Assembly (NCBI GenBank): GCA_038237515.1
Contig: JBBRYP010000019.1
Span: 1 to 62,278 of the forward strand
Source: JBBQDZ01 sp038237515
GTDB lineage: Bacteria > Actinomycetota > Thermoleophilia > Gaiellales > Gaiellaceae
Direction: 5' to 3'
DNA: 62,278 bases
This document shows positions 16,612-24,555 of this stretch, piece by piece. Under the pieces are notes generated by a model. The model saw only the letters and a list, made by a program, of their open reading frames with translations, was not told the origin of the DNA and searched no databases. The first letter of the stretch is position 1; every line of letters begins with the position of its first letter. The position numbers and the translations under genes were made by a program.

Positions 16612-16646
16612 GCGGATTCGCGCGGCATGCTGGAAACGGGACGGGC

Positions 16647-18176
16647 ATGAGACGGCTGCCCGACTCGTTCGCCCCCTACCGGTGGGCGCCCTCGACGGAG
16701 GACCTCGCGCGCCGCCTTGGCCTGGATCCGGCCGAGATCGTGCGCTTCGACGGCAATGTCCCCGCCCGCCCGGCCGCAAGCGCCCGCCCGGCGACCGTGG
16801 CGGGAGCCCTGGCGTCCGTGAACGAGTACGCGCACGGCGGCTATCCCGAATTGCTGCAGGCGATCGCCCGGTACGCCGGCGTCGAGTCCGAGAACGTCGT
16901 GCTCGGCGCCGGTGCCGACGACCTGATCCTCCTGTGCGCGCGGGCCTTCGCCGGGCCCGGAGACCAGGTGGGGATCGCCACGGAGCCAACGTATCCGCTC
17001 TACCGGATCGCCGCCGCGCTCGCCGGAGCCGAGGTCGGGGACGCGAATCCGGCCGTCACCTTCTGCTGCAGGCCGAACAACCCGACCGGGGCGCTCGACC
17101 CGCTGCCGGACGCGCGGCCGCTCGTCGTCGACGAGGCCTACTGGGAGTACGCGGGCGACACCGCCGCCGGGCTGATCGAGGAAGCCGTCGTCGTCCTTCG
17201 CACGTTCTCGAAGGCGTTCGGACTCGCCGGGGCGCGCGTCGGGTACGCACTGGCCGACACGGCTACCGCGGCAGACCTGAACCGCCGCCAGGCGCCGCTC
17301 CCCGTGTCGAGCGCCTCGGCCGCGCTTGCGCTCGCTGCCCTGGCCGACCCGCCCGACGTCGCCAAGGAGTTGGAGGAGCGAGACCGGGTGGCGCGCGCAT
17401 TGCGTGCGCTCGGACTCGATCCCCTGCCTTCCTGGACGAACTTTCTGTTCGTGCCGCTCGCCGCACCGGAGCAGGTGGGCGAAGCGCTGCTGCGTCGCGG
17501 GCTCGTCGTCCGGGTCTTCCCGGAAGGGATCCGCTTCAACGTCCGGGATCGCGAGGACGACGACCTTCTGCTCGACGCACTCGCGTGCGCCCTCGAGCGA
17601 CCCGCTCCCGTCGCTGCGCCCGGCGGGCGAAGGGCGCGGGCGCTCCGCGCGACGGCAGAGACTCGCATCCGTGTGCGGCTTGCACTCGACGGGGTGAGTC
17701 GGGTGCGCATCGCCACGGGGGCGGGCCTCTACGACCACCTGTTCGAGCAGCTGGCGTTCCACGCGGCGTTCGACCTCGTGCTCGAGGCGGTCGGCGATCT
17801 CGAGACCGGGCCACATCACACAGTCGAGGACGCAGCGCTCGCGCTCGGCGCGGCGCTCGACCGCGCGCTCGGCGCCCGGCGGGGGATCGCGCGCTACGGG
17901 GACGCGGTCGTCCCGATGGACGACGCGCTCGCCCGCGCCTCCGTCGACCTCGGAGGCCGCGCCTGGGCCGAGCTGCACCTCGACCGCGACCCCGGGCTGG
18001 CCGAGCACGCGCTTCGGAGCCTCGCCCAGGCCGGACGGCTCGCGCTGCACGTCGAGTCGAGCGGACGGGACGAGCACCACGTCGCGGAGGCTGCCTTCAA
18101 GGCGGTCGGTCGCGCGCTCCGCGCGGCGGTACGGGCCGAGGGGGCCGGCATCCCCTCCACGAAGGGCGTCCTGTGA
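16647..18176 (+). CDS. hisC/hisB: HisC-HisB fusion: histidinol-phosphate aminotransferase + imidazoleglycerol-phosphate dehydratase
   Basis: 509 residues. Residues ~1-335 are a fold-type I PLP aminotransferase: NEYAHGGYPELLQAIA, CRPNNPTGALD, VVDEAYWEYAG and the Lys in RTFSKAFGLAGARVGY. Residues ~340-509 are HisB: GLYDHLFEQLAFHAAFD, TGPHHTVEDAALALG, VPMDDALARASVDLGGR, DEHHVAEAAFKA, IPSTKGVL. Manganese-binding His clusters are complete. ATG at 16647 is chosen; a GTG at 16608 overlapping the hisD stop would add 13 residues. The two enzymes are not consecutive (IGPD makes the ketone used by HisC), so fusion could channel imidazoleacetol phosphate. Confidence 0.88.
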   Translation: MRRLPDSFAPYRWAPSTEDLARRLGLDPAEIVRFDGNVPARPAASARPATVAGALASVNEYAHGGYPELLQAIARYAGVESENVVLGAGADDLILLCARAFAGPGDQVGIATEPTYPLYRIAAALAGAEVGDANPAVTFCCRPNNPTGALDPLPDARPLVVDEAYWEYAGDTAAGLIEEAVVVLRTFSKAFGLAGARVGYALADTATAADLNRRQAPLPVSSASAALALAALADPPDVAKELEERDRVARALRALGLDPLPSWTNFLFVPLAAPEQVGEALLRRGLVVRVFPEGIRFNVRDREDDDLLLDALACALERPAPVAAPGGRRARALRATAETRIRVRLALDGVSRVRIATGAGLYDHLFEQLAFHAAFDLVLEAVGDLETGPHHTVEDAALALGAALDRALGARRGIARYGDAVVPMDDALARASVDLGGRAWAELHLDRDPGLAEHALRSLAQAGRLALHVESSGRDEHHVAEAAFKAVGRALRAAVRAEGAGIPSTKGVL

Positions 18177-18724
18177 AGGTCGCGATCTGCGACTTCGGCG
18201 CCGGCAACGTCCGGTCGGTTCTCGCGGCGTTCGCGCGGCTCGGAGCCGACGCCTGCGTCGCCGACGCGGCCGAGGCGGTTGCCGCCGCCGGCCTGGCCGT
18301 CCTGCCCGGCGTCGGCTCTGCCGCGAGCGCGATGGCGGCCCTGCGCGAACGCGGCCTCGACGAGGCCCTGCGCGTTCGGATCGCAGCGGCGAAGCCCGTG
18401 CTCGGCATCTGCCTGGGTCTCCAGCTGGCGCTCGAGCACACCGATGAGGACGGCGGAGTCGAGGGGCTCGCGCTCCTGCCGGGACGGGCCATGCGGCTGC
18501 GCGAGGGGCGGGTGCCGCGGATCGGCTGGGCCCCGGTCGATCCCGGTGGCGAGGCCTATTACTTCGCGCACTCCTACGCCGCCGAGACCCCCGCCGCCTC
18601 GGCGACCTCCGAGGGGATCGTGGCGGCAGCGCGGGCGGGGAGCTTCGTCGGCGTCCAGTTCCACCCGGAGAAGAGCGGCGCCGCCGGCGCCCGGTTTCTG
18701 GAGCGATGCCTCTCCCCCGCCTGA
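18173..18724 (+). CDS. hisH: HisH: glutamine amidotransferase subunit of IGP synthase
   Basis: 183 residues from a GTG at 18173 overlapping the HisC-HisB stop (GTGA). Class I amidotransferase: VLPGVGS oxyanion strand, nucleophile Cys in GICLGLQLAL, and His-Glu in VGVQFHPEKS. It produces ammonia from glutamine for HisF, with which it forms a complex; the two genes overlap by 19 bp, consistent with coupled synthesis. Confidence 0.92.
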   Translation: MKVAICDFGAGNVRSVLAAFARLGADACVADAAEAVAAAGLAVLPGVGSAASAMAALRERGLDEALRVRIAAAKPVLGICLGLQLALEHTDEDGGVEGLALLPGRAMRLREGRVPRIGWAPVDPGGEAYYFAHSYAAETPAASATSEGIVAAARAGSFVGVQFHPEKSGAAGARFLERCLSPA

Positions 18725-19449
18725 TTCCGTGTCTGGACGTGGCCGCGGGCCGCGTCGTCAAGGGCATCCGCTTCCGGGGCCTCCGCGACGTCGGCGATCC
18801 GGTCGAGCTCGGCGCCGCCTATTCCGACGCCGGCGCCGACGAGCTCGTCTACCTCGACGTGAAGGCCACTCTGGAAGGGCGCCCGGCCCTCCTCGCCCTC
18901 GTCGCACGGGTGGCCGACCAACTGGCGATCCCGTTCACGGTCGGGGGCGGGGTGCGTTGCGCAGACGACGGCGCCTCGCTTCTCCAGGCTGGAGCGGACA
19001 AGGTGGCCGTCAACAGCGCGGCGCTCGACCGGCCGGCGCTCATCTCGGAGCTCGCGCACCTCCTCGGCTCGCAAGCCGTGGTCGTCGCGATCGACGCCGC
19101 GGGCGGTCAGGTCCGGACCCGCGCGGGAACCGCCGCGACGGGCCGTGAGGCCGTCGACTGGGCACGTGAGGCCCAGGATCGCGGGGCGGGAGAGCTCCTG
19201 CTGACCTCCATCGACGCGGACGGCACGCGGGCCGGCTACGACCTCGAGCTGACCGCCGCGGTCGCGGGTGCGGTGTCGGTGCCCGTGATCGCATCGGGCG
19301 GTGCCGGCGGCGCTCGGCACGTCGCGGACGCCCTGGAGGTGGCGCAGGCGGCCCTGCTCGCATCGATCCTCCACGAGCAGCCGGAACGGTTGGCTTCGCT
19401 GCGGCAGGAGCTGCGTGGGCTGGGGGTCCCGCTGCGCGATGTCGCCTGA
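18706..19449 (+). CDS. hisF: HisF: cyclase subunit of IGP synthase
   Basis: 247-residue TIM barrel. Catalytic Asp in RLIPCLDVAAGRVVKG and the second in LLTSIDADGTRAGYD; phosphate loops FTVGGGVR and VIASGGAGG. It condenses PRFAR with ammonia from HisH to give IGP and AICAR. It overlaps hisH by 19 bp and hisIE by 11 bp. Confidence 0.93.
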   Translation: MPLPRLIPCLDVAAGRVVKGIRFRGLRDVGDPVELGAAYSDAGADELVYLDVKATLEGRPALLALVARVADQLAIPFTVGGGVRCADDGASLLQAGADKVAVNSAALDRPALISELAHLLGSQAVVVAIDAAGGQVRTRAGTAATGREAVDWAREAQDRGAGELLLTSIDADGTRAGYDLELTAAVAGAVSVPVIASGGAGGARHVADALEVAQAALLASILHEQPERLASLRQELRGLGVPLRDVA

Positions 19450-19993
19450 CCTGCGCGCCGCGATCGTCCAGGATGCCGCGAGCGGCCGTGTGCTGATGCT
19501 CGCCTGGATGGACGACGAGGCGCTCCGTCTGACCCGGGAGACCGGCTCGGCTCATTTCTTCAGCCGCTCGCGAGGCCGCCCCTGGCACAAGGGAGAGACA
19601 TCGGGCAACACGCTCGAGGTCGAGGAGCTGAGGGAGGACTGCGACGGCGACGCGATCCTCCTTCGCGTCCGAGCCGCCGGACCGGCCTGCCACACCGGCT
19701 CGACCTCGTGCTTCGCGCCCTGGCTCTGGCGCGTGGTGGCCGAGCGCGCCGCAACCAGGCCGGAAGGGTCGTACGTCGCCGCCCTCGTCAAGCAGGGCGC
19801 TGGCGCGGCAGCGCGCAAGGTGGGCGAGGAAGGCCTGGAGGCCGCGCTCGCCGGGGCGGGAGAGAGCGACGAGCGGCTCGTCTCCGAGCTCGCCGACCTC
19901 TGGTTCCACAGCTACGTCCTGCTGGCCGCCCGCGGCCTCGACCCCGCCGAGGTCGAGCGCGAGCTCGAGCGCCGGCATTCGACCGCGGCGTGA
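19439..19993 (+). CDS. hisIE: HisIE: phosphoribosyl-AMP cyclohydrolase / phosphoribosyl-ATP pyrophosphatase
   Basis: 184 residues. The N-terminal HisI half has LMLAWMDDEAL, WHKGETSGN and the metal site DCDGDAILL...CHTGSTSCF. The C-terminal HisE half is the all-alpha NTP-pyrophosphatase fold: KVGEEGLEAALAG and DERLVSELADLWFHSYVLL. Together they catalyse steps two and three. Last gene of the his cluster; it converges with the response-regulator relic 20 bp downstream. Confidence 0.9.
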   Translation: MSPDLRAAIVQDAASGRVLMLAWMDDEALRLTRETGSAHFFSRSRGRPWHKGETSGNTLEVEELREDCDGDAILLRVRAAGPACHTGSTSCFAPWLWRVVAERAATRPEGSYVAALVKQGAGAAARKVGEEGLEAALAGAGESDERLVSELADLWFHSYVLLAARGLDPAEVERELERRHSTAA

Positions 19994-20012
19994 TGCCGCC
20001 CCGCCGCCGTCC

Positions 20013-20246
20013 TCAGCTGCGGGCGCGCACGAGCCCCGACTCGTAGGCGAGGACGACGGCCTGCACCCGGTTTCGCAGGTCGAGCTTCTGGAGGATGCTC
20101 GCCACGTGAGTCTTGGTCGTGTGCTCGCTGACGACGAGCTCGGCGGCGACCTCGGCGTTCGAGAGGCCACGGGCAACGAGTCGAAGCACCTCGACCTCGC
20201 GCGCCGTCAGCCCTTCGATCGAGGGCGACTCGGCGGTGGTGGTCGG
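20013..20246 (-). pseudogene. NarL/LuxR response regulator, HTH domain only
   Basis: About 77 residues: LTAREVEVLRLVARGLSNAE, then VAAELVVSEHTTKTHVASIL and QKLDLRNRVQAVVLAYESGL, a complete GerE-type helix-turn-helix. The phospho-receiver domain that should precede it is absent; upstream sequence in the same frame is not protein-like and contains a hairpin. Probably a remnant after deletion of the 5' half. A free HTH peptide from an unrecognised start cannot be excluded. Confidence 0.6.
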
Positions 20247-20326
20247 ACGGTCTGCGAATCGCTGCCTACGGGTTCCCGAAGGGCGTCTGCGGCTCCGGCA
20301 GCTCCACGTAGGAGTACCTCGACCTA

Positions 20327-20358
20327 GTCCGCAAGGTCTCGACCTGGGCCTTGCGGAC
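20327..20358. terminator. 10-bp perfect hairpin
   Basis: GTCCGCAAGG at 20327-20336 pairs perfectly with CCTTGCGGAC at 20349-20358 around a 12-base loop. There is no T-run. It lies in the non-coding stretch between the response-regulator relic and the Fic gene, in place of the missing receiver domain. It may be a terminator, or an inverted repeat left by a mobile sequence. Confidence 0.35.
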
Positions 20359-20565
20359 GCCGGGCTCAGGCCGCGATTCTTGCTTCTCTTGATCAGTTCG
20401 AGGATCGATCGTTCCGAGCTTGCGGACCCGGCCGGCACCGGGCGTCTGGTCGCGTGGCTGGCGTCGCCATTCGCTCCGCACCGAGTCGCTCCTCGTCCTC
20501 GCGGTGTACGCCTGCTGCGAGGGCAGCCGGAGCCTCGTGACCGGGAGCGCTCGCAGCGCGACGGG

Positions 20566-21784
20566 TCACGCACACGACGTCGTCTCACTGTTCAGTTCTC
20601 GATCGGTCGTACCTTCCTGGAGAACGGCCAGGTACCTGCCATAGACGAACAGCTTGCTCCGACGCCGCCCGGTGACCTCTCGGACGATCCCGAGGCGCTC
20701 GAGATGCGCAGCCGTACTCGCGATGGTGACCTCTGAAAGAGCGAGCTCGCGCGGCCTCGGGAATGCGGAACGCGACCTGGCGGATCGCCAGCTCATGAAG
20801 CCGCAGCGCAGACCCGCTCGCACGACCAAGGTTGTGGATCGCTCGCCGGTCTTCTTCGACGAGCGCCAGCAGGCGCTGAGTTGTCTCCGTTGCAGAACCA
20901 GCGTCGCTGACGCCCTCCAGGAAGAATCGAAGCCACTCTTCCCATTCGCCGTGGGTCCGGACGCGTTGGAGCCGAGCGTAGTACTCGTCGCGGTTCCACT
21001 TCAAGTAGAGGCTCAGATAGAGAAGCGGCTGCGACATGACCCCGCTGCTCCTCGACGCAGAGCAGCAGCGTGATCAGGAGTCGGCCCAGGCGCCCGTTGC
21101 CGTCGAGGAAGGGATGGATGGTCTCGAATTTGCGCATGGGCCAGCGCGGCCTTACGAGGACCGACGTCCTCACCGGGTCGTTGTGAAGAAATTTCTCGAG
21201 CGCCCCCATCGCGGGTAGCACCTCGTGGGCGGGAGGAGGGACGTATCGCGCGTTGCCCGGGTGCGTACCGCCGATCCAGTTCTGGGTCGAGCGCAACTGC
21301 CCCGGCGCCCGACTGGCGCCTCGGCCGGACTCCAGCAGCAGACCGTGGATCTCCTTGAGGAGGCGGAGGCTGAGCGGAAACCCGTCTCTCACGCGGGCGA
21401 GTCCGTGGTTCATCGCACGGATGTAGTTGAAGCTTTCACGCGTATCTGCGACGGGGACACCGGGCGCCTCGTCGTGCTCGAAGAGCAGCAGATCGGAGAG
21501 CGAAGACTGCGTCCCTTCGATCTTCGACGAGAGCACAGCCTCTTTCCGGATGTAGGAGTAGAGAAACTGATCGGGGACAGGAAGAAGAAGCGTGATCCCG
21601 TCGAGCCGCCCGAGGGCCTGATTCGCCTGGCGAGCAACTCCTGGGTGTCGGGGTCGATCTCGAGAGGCGGGCTCGGCGGCAGCGGCTTCGGGTGGAAGAC
21701 GTAGAAGGTCTCGCCGCCGGCACGCACGCGTCGGAAGGTCCCCGCTCGATCGGTGATCCCCGGAGAGCGGGCAGTATCGACCAT
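20566..21784 (-). pseudogene. Fic-family protein (probable AMPylator), multiply frameshifted
   Basis: Homology spans a ~400-residue two-domain Fic protein on the minus strand from ATG 21784: the N-terminal domain (ETFYVFHPKPLPPSPPLEID), the inhibitory-type helix SSKIEGTQSSLSDLL, the intact catalytic FIC motif HPFLDGNGRLGRLL, and a C-terminal winged helix (SEVTIASTAAHLERLGIV). Several indels break the frame: one base lost at 21626-21627 (LLARANQALGRLDGI restored in +1), a compensated pair near 21150, and single shifts near 21045 and 20745. As written it cannot be translated whole. An AACG/CTAAGGA-type inverted repeat (CTAAGGA 21822-21828, TCCTTAG 21839-21845) lies upstream and could be an operator. 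Confidence 0.8.
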
Positions 21785-21896
21785 GCGCTACCTCGCGATC
21801 CTTTGCCTCAGCGCCATGAAGCTAAGGATAAAGGGCTTTCCTTAGGAAGGACCGGAACGCAGCAAAGGATCCCCGGCCTCGGTCACGACCTTCCCG

Positions 21897-22286
21897 TCAG
21901 TCGGTCCACCAGTCCTGAATCACCTCTCCGTCACCGCTGTGATGCGGGCCGACGGCGAGCAGCTCGAGCCCGTCCGACCCGGCCTCGAAGGAGCGGATCA
22001 CCCCGGGCGCGACGCGGATCGCGTCGAGAGCCTCGATCTCGAGGATCTCGTCGTCGAGCTTGACCCGGCCGGAACCGGCGAGCACGACGTAGACCTCCTC
22101 CGCCTTGTCGTGCCTGTGCGCGAACGGCTGGCGCTTAGCGGCGCGGAGACGGTGGTAGCTGACACCGGTGTCTTCGGCCTCGAGGTCTTCACGGGCGAAT
22201 CGGGCTTCCTGGATCCCGCCGAACCCGGACTTCGGAGCGGAGTCCTCGACGTCGCTGAGCTTCTTGAGCGTGTACGGAGAAGCCAT
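21897..22286 (-). CDS. Small cupin protein
   Basis: 129 residues from ATG 22286 with a strong AGGAGG six bases upstream. One cupin domain: AHRHDKAEEVYVVLAGSG gives His-x-His-Glu, while the second motif (DAIRVAPGVIRSFEAG) lacks the usual His. Similar proteins act as sugar-phosphate isomerase-like or unknown mono-cupins. No operon partner; no reaction can be given. Confidence 0.78.
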   Translation of the reverse strand: MASPYTLKKLSDVEDSAPKSGFGGIQEARFAREDLEAEDTGVSYHRLRAAKRQPFAHRHDKAEEVYVVLAGSGRVKLDDEILEIEALDAIRVAPGVIRSFEAGSDGLELLAVGPHHSGDGEVIQDWWTD

Positions 22287-22391
22287 TGAAGCCTCCTATC
22301 GAGAGTTTCGAATCAGGTGGCGAAGCGTACGCCACGGTGTGCGGGCGCACCTCGGGTGGCCACGGCCTGCGGACTCTCGTTGCCTTGTCGG

Positions 22392-23714
22392 TCAACGGCG
22401 CCCCGCTACGCCTCGACGCCGCAGCGACCTCTGGATGCCGAAGACGATCAGGCCGGCCGCGATCACCGCGGAGCCTTCGACGATCGAGCGGAGCGGCAGC
22501 GCGAAGGCCAGGAGGAGGCAGCCGCTGCCGCCGAGCACGGCGGCTGCGCTCGGGCCCGTCCCGCCCCGGAGGGTCAGCGCCGAGGCGTTCGCGATCGCGT
22601 AGTAGACCAGGACGCAGAAGGAGCTGAACCCGATCGCCGAGCGCACGTCGGCGACCGAAACCACCGTTACGACAACGGCCGCGGCCGCCAGCTCCGCCCT
22701 GTACGGCACCCTCGATCGTGCGTGCACGGCGGCGAGGGCACGCGGCAGGTGCCCGTTCGCCGCCATCGCGAATGCCGTCCGGCTGACCCCGGCCAGCAGC
22801 GAGAGCAGGACGCCGAGCGACGCGACCGCCGCCCCGATCCGGACGACCGGCGCAGCCCTCCGAAGCGAGCCGACTTCGAGCGCCGCCCTGAGCGGTGCGG
22901 CGGAGGCGGCGAGGACGTCGCTCCCGGCCGCGGCGAGCGCGGCGAGCGCGACCGCCGCGTAGACCACGAGCGTCACGGCGAGGGCTAGGGGTATCGCCCG
23001 CGGGATCGTGCGCCGCGGGTCGGCCACCTCCTCGCCGAGCGTCGCGATGCGAGCGTAACCCGCGAACGCGAAGAAGAGGAAGCCCGCGGCCCGGAGGACG
23101 CCCCACGCGGAGGTCCCGTGCAGCGGAGAGATGTTGCCTGCCGTCGCGGTTCCCCCGAGCAGGGCGGCCACGACGAAGGTCGCGAGGGTGGCAAGCACGA
23201 TCGCCACGATCGCTCGCGTCAGGGCGGCCGTCTTTCCGATTCCGCGGAAGTTGACGGCCGTGAGCGCGAGCGTCGCCGCCACCGCGAGCGGACGCGCGAC
23301 GGAGGGAGCCGCGTAGTGGCCGAAGGTCAGGGCCATCGCCGCACAGCTCGCGAGCTTCCCGACGACGAAGCCCCAGCCGGCGAGGTAGCCCCACAGCTCG
23401 CCAAGCCGGCGGCGGCCGTAGACGTACGTTCCGCCGGACTCGGGGTAGAGCGCGGCGAGACGCGCGGAGGAGCGGGCGTTGCAGTAGGCGATCCCCCCGG
23501 CGATCGCCAGCCCCAGCAGGAGACCGGCACCGGCTGCCTGCGCCGCGGGCGCGAAGGCGACGAAGACACCGGCGCCGATCATGGAGCCGAGCCCGAGGAC
23601 GACGGCCTCCTTCGTGCCGAGCCGCCGGTCGAGGCGCGACGGCGCCTCCGCTTCGAGACTCGCCGCCGCGTCCTCACCGCGCTCTTCCGCAGGCCGGGCG
23701 GTGTTTCCGTTCAC
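22392..23714 (-). CDS. APC-superfamily amino-acid permease
   Basis: 440 residues with about 12 hydrophobic segments from a GTG at 23714. The unwound first helix VVLGLGSMIGAGVFV and the following FAPAAQAAG are the substrate-site signature of the APC fold; YPESGGTYVYGRRRLGELWGYLAGW and FFAFAGYARIATLGEEVADP follow in the usual order. It should be a secondary amino-acid importer or exchanger in the cytoplasmic membrane. Substrate not predictable. It lies 53 bp downstream of the ion-channel gene on the same strand. Confidence 0.87.
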   Translation of the reverse strand: MNGNTARPAEERGEDAAASLEAEAPSRLDRRLGTKEAVVLGLGSMIGAGVFVAFAPAAQAAGAGLLLGLAIAGGIAYCNARSSARLAALYPESGGTYVYGRRRLGELWGYLAGWGFVVGKLASCAAMALTFGHYAAPSVARPLAVAATLALTAVNFRGIGKTAALTRAIVAIVLATLATFVVAALLGGTATAGNISPLHGTSAWGVLRAAGFLFFAFAGYARIATLGEEVADPRRTIPRAIPLALAVTLVVYAAVALAALAAAGSDVLAASAAPLRAALEVGSLRRAAPVVRIGAAVASLGVLLSLLAGVSRTAFAMAANGHLPRALAAVHARSRVPYRAELAAAAVVVTVVSVADVRSAIGFSSFCVLVYYAIANASALTLRGGTGPSAAAVLGGSGCLLLAFALPLRSIVEGSAVIAAGLIVFGIQRSLRRRGVAGRR

Positions 23715-23767
23715 CGCTGGATCATGCGCCCGCGCCCCGTGTCTTCGCGACCGCGCCCGGTCGCGGC

Positions 23768-24555
23768 TCAGCGCGACGCCGGCCGCTGCTGCGCCAGACG
23801 GGTGACCACGCTCTCGAGCTCACGCAGGCGCGTCGCGATCCCCTCGAGCTCGCCCATCAGGTCTGCCTCTGCCTCCCCGAGCTCCACCGAGAGCTCCTCC
23901 TGCGCCTCCGCGACGTCGGTCTTGACCTCGGTCGCGACGAAGCGCTGCGCAACCGCGCCGATGATGATCGAGAGGAAGCCGATCCCTACGACCATCACCC
24001 CCATCGCGATCACGCGGCCGAGCGTCGTGTGCGGATAGATGTCGCCGTAGCCGACCGTCGTCATCGTCGCGACCGACCACCAGACACCGTCCCAGGTGGA
24101 GATGTTCTCGGCCGACGCCAAGGCCGCGCCGCCGCCGAGCGCGGTCATGACGGCGAGCAGCGCGGCGTAGCGGAGGCCACCGAGCGAGAAGAGCTTCTTC
24201 GCGTACTCGAGCAGCGCGAGCAGGCGCAGCAGCCGCAGGAGCCGAAGCACCCTCGCCGCCTGGAGGCTGGAGGGAAGGAACGGGGGTGTCAGGAAGACGA
24301 TCGAGAGCTCGAGGGGATGGTCGCGAAGCCAGGCCTTCTTGTCGGCTGCGATGGTGAAGGTCACGGCGACTCGAGCAGGAAGACGAACCAGATCGCCCAG
24401 TTGAGGACGCCCGCGATCGTCCGCCAGGGCGACCCCGCAGAGGACTGCTCGATCACGATGACGGGGATGACGAGCAGCGCCGCGACGAGGATCGGCACCT
24501 CGAACCACCGCTCGACGCGGCGCGTGCGCTCGTCGAGGGCGCCCTCCGCGGTCAC
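23768..24555 (-). CDS. Voltage-gated-type K+ channel, one frameshift
   Basis: Six-segment ion channel of about 260 residues. The selectivity filter TMTTVGYGD follows a pore helix (WDGVWWSVA); an S4-like arginine/leucine stretch ARVLRLLRLLRLLALL precedes it; a C-terminal coiled coil of ~60 residues (EVKTDVAEAQEELSVELGEA...) probably tetramerises it. The GTG start at 24555 overlaps the stop of the channel gene upstream. Near 24369-24372 the frame breaks: LLE|VAVTF would be restored by one extra G in a GG run. I treat it as a probable assembly indel; otherwise it is a pseudogene. Confidence 0.78.

Noticed and set aside
16413..18767. 784-residue minus-strand ORF
   Set aside because: Arg/Pro-rich shadow of hisC-hisB and hisH, whose plus-strand products are clearly conserved.
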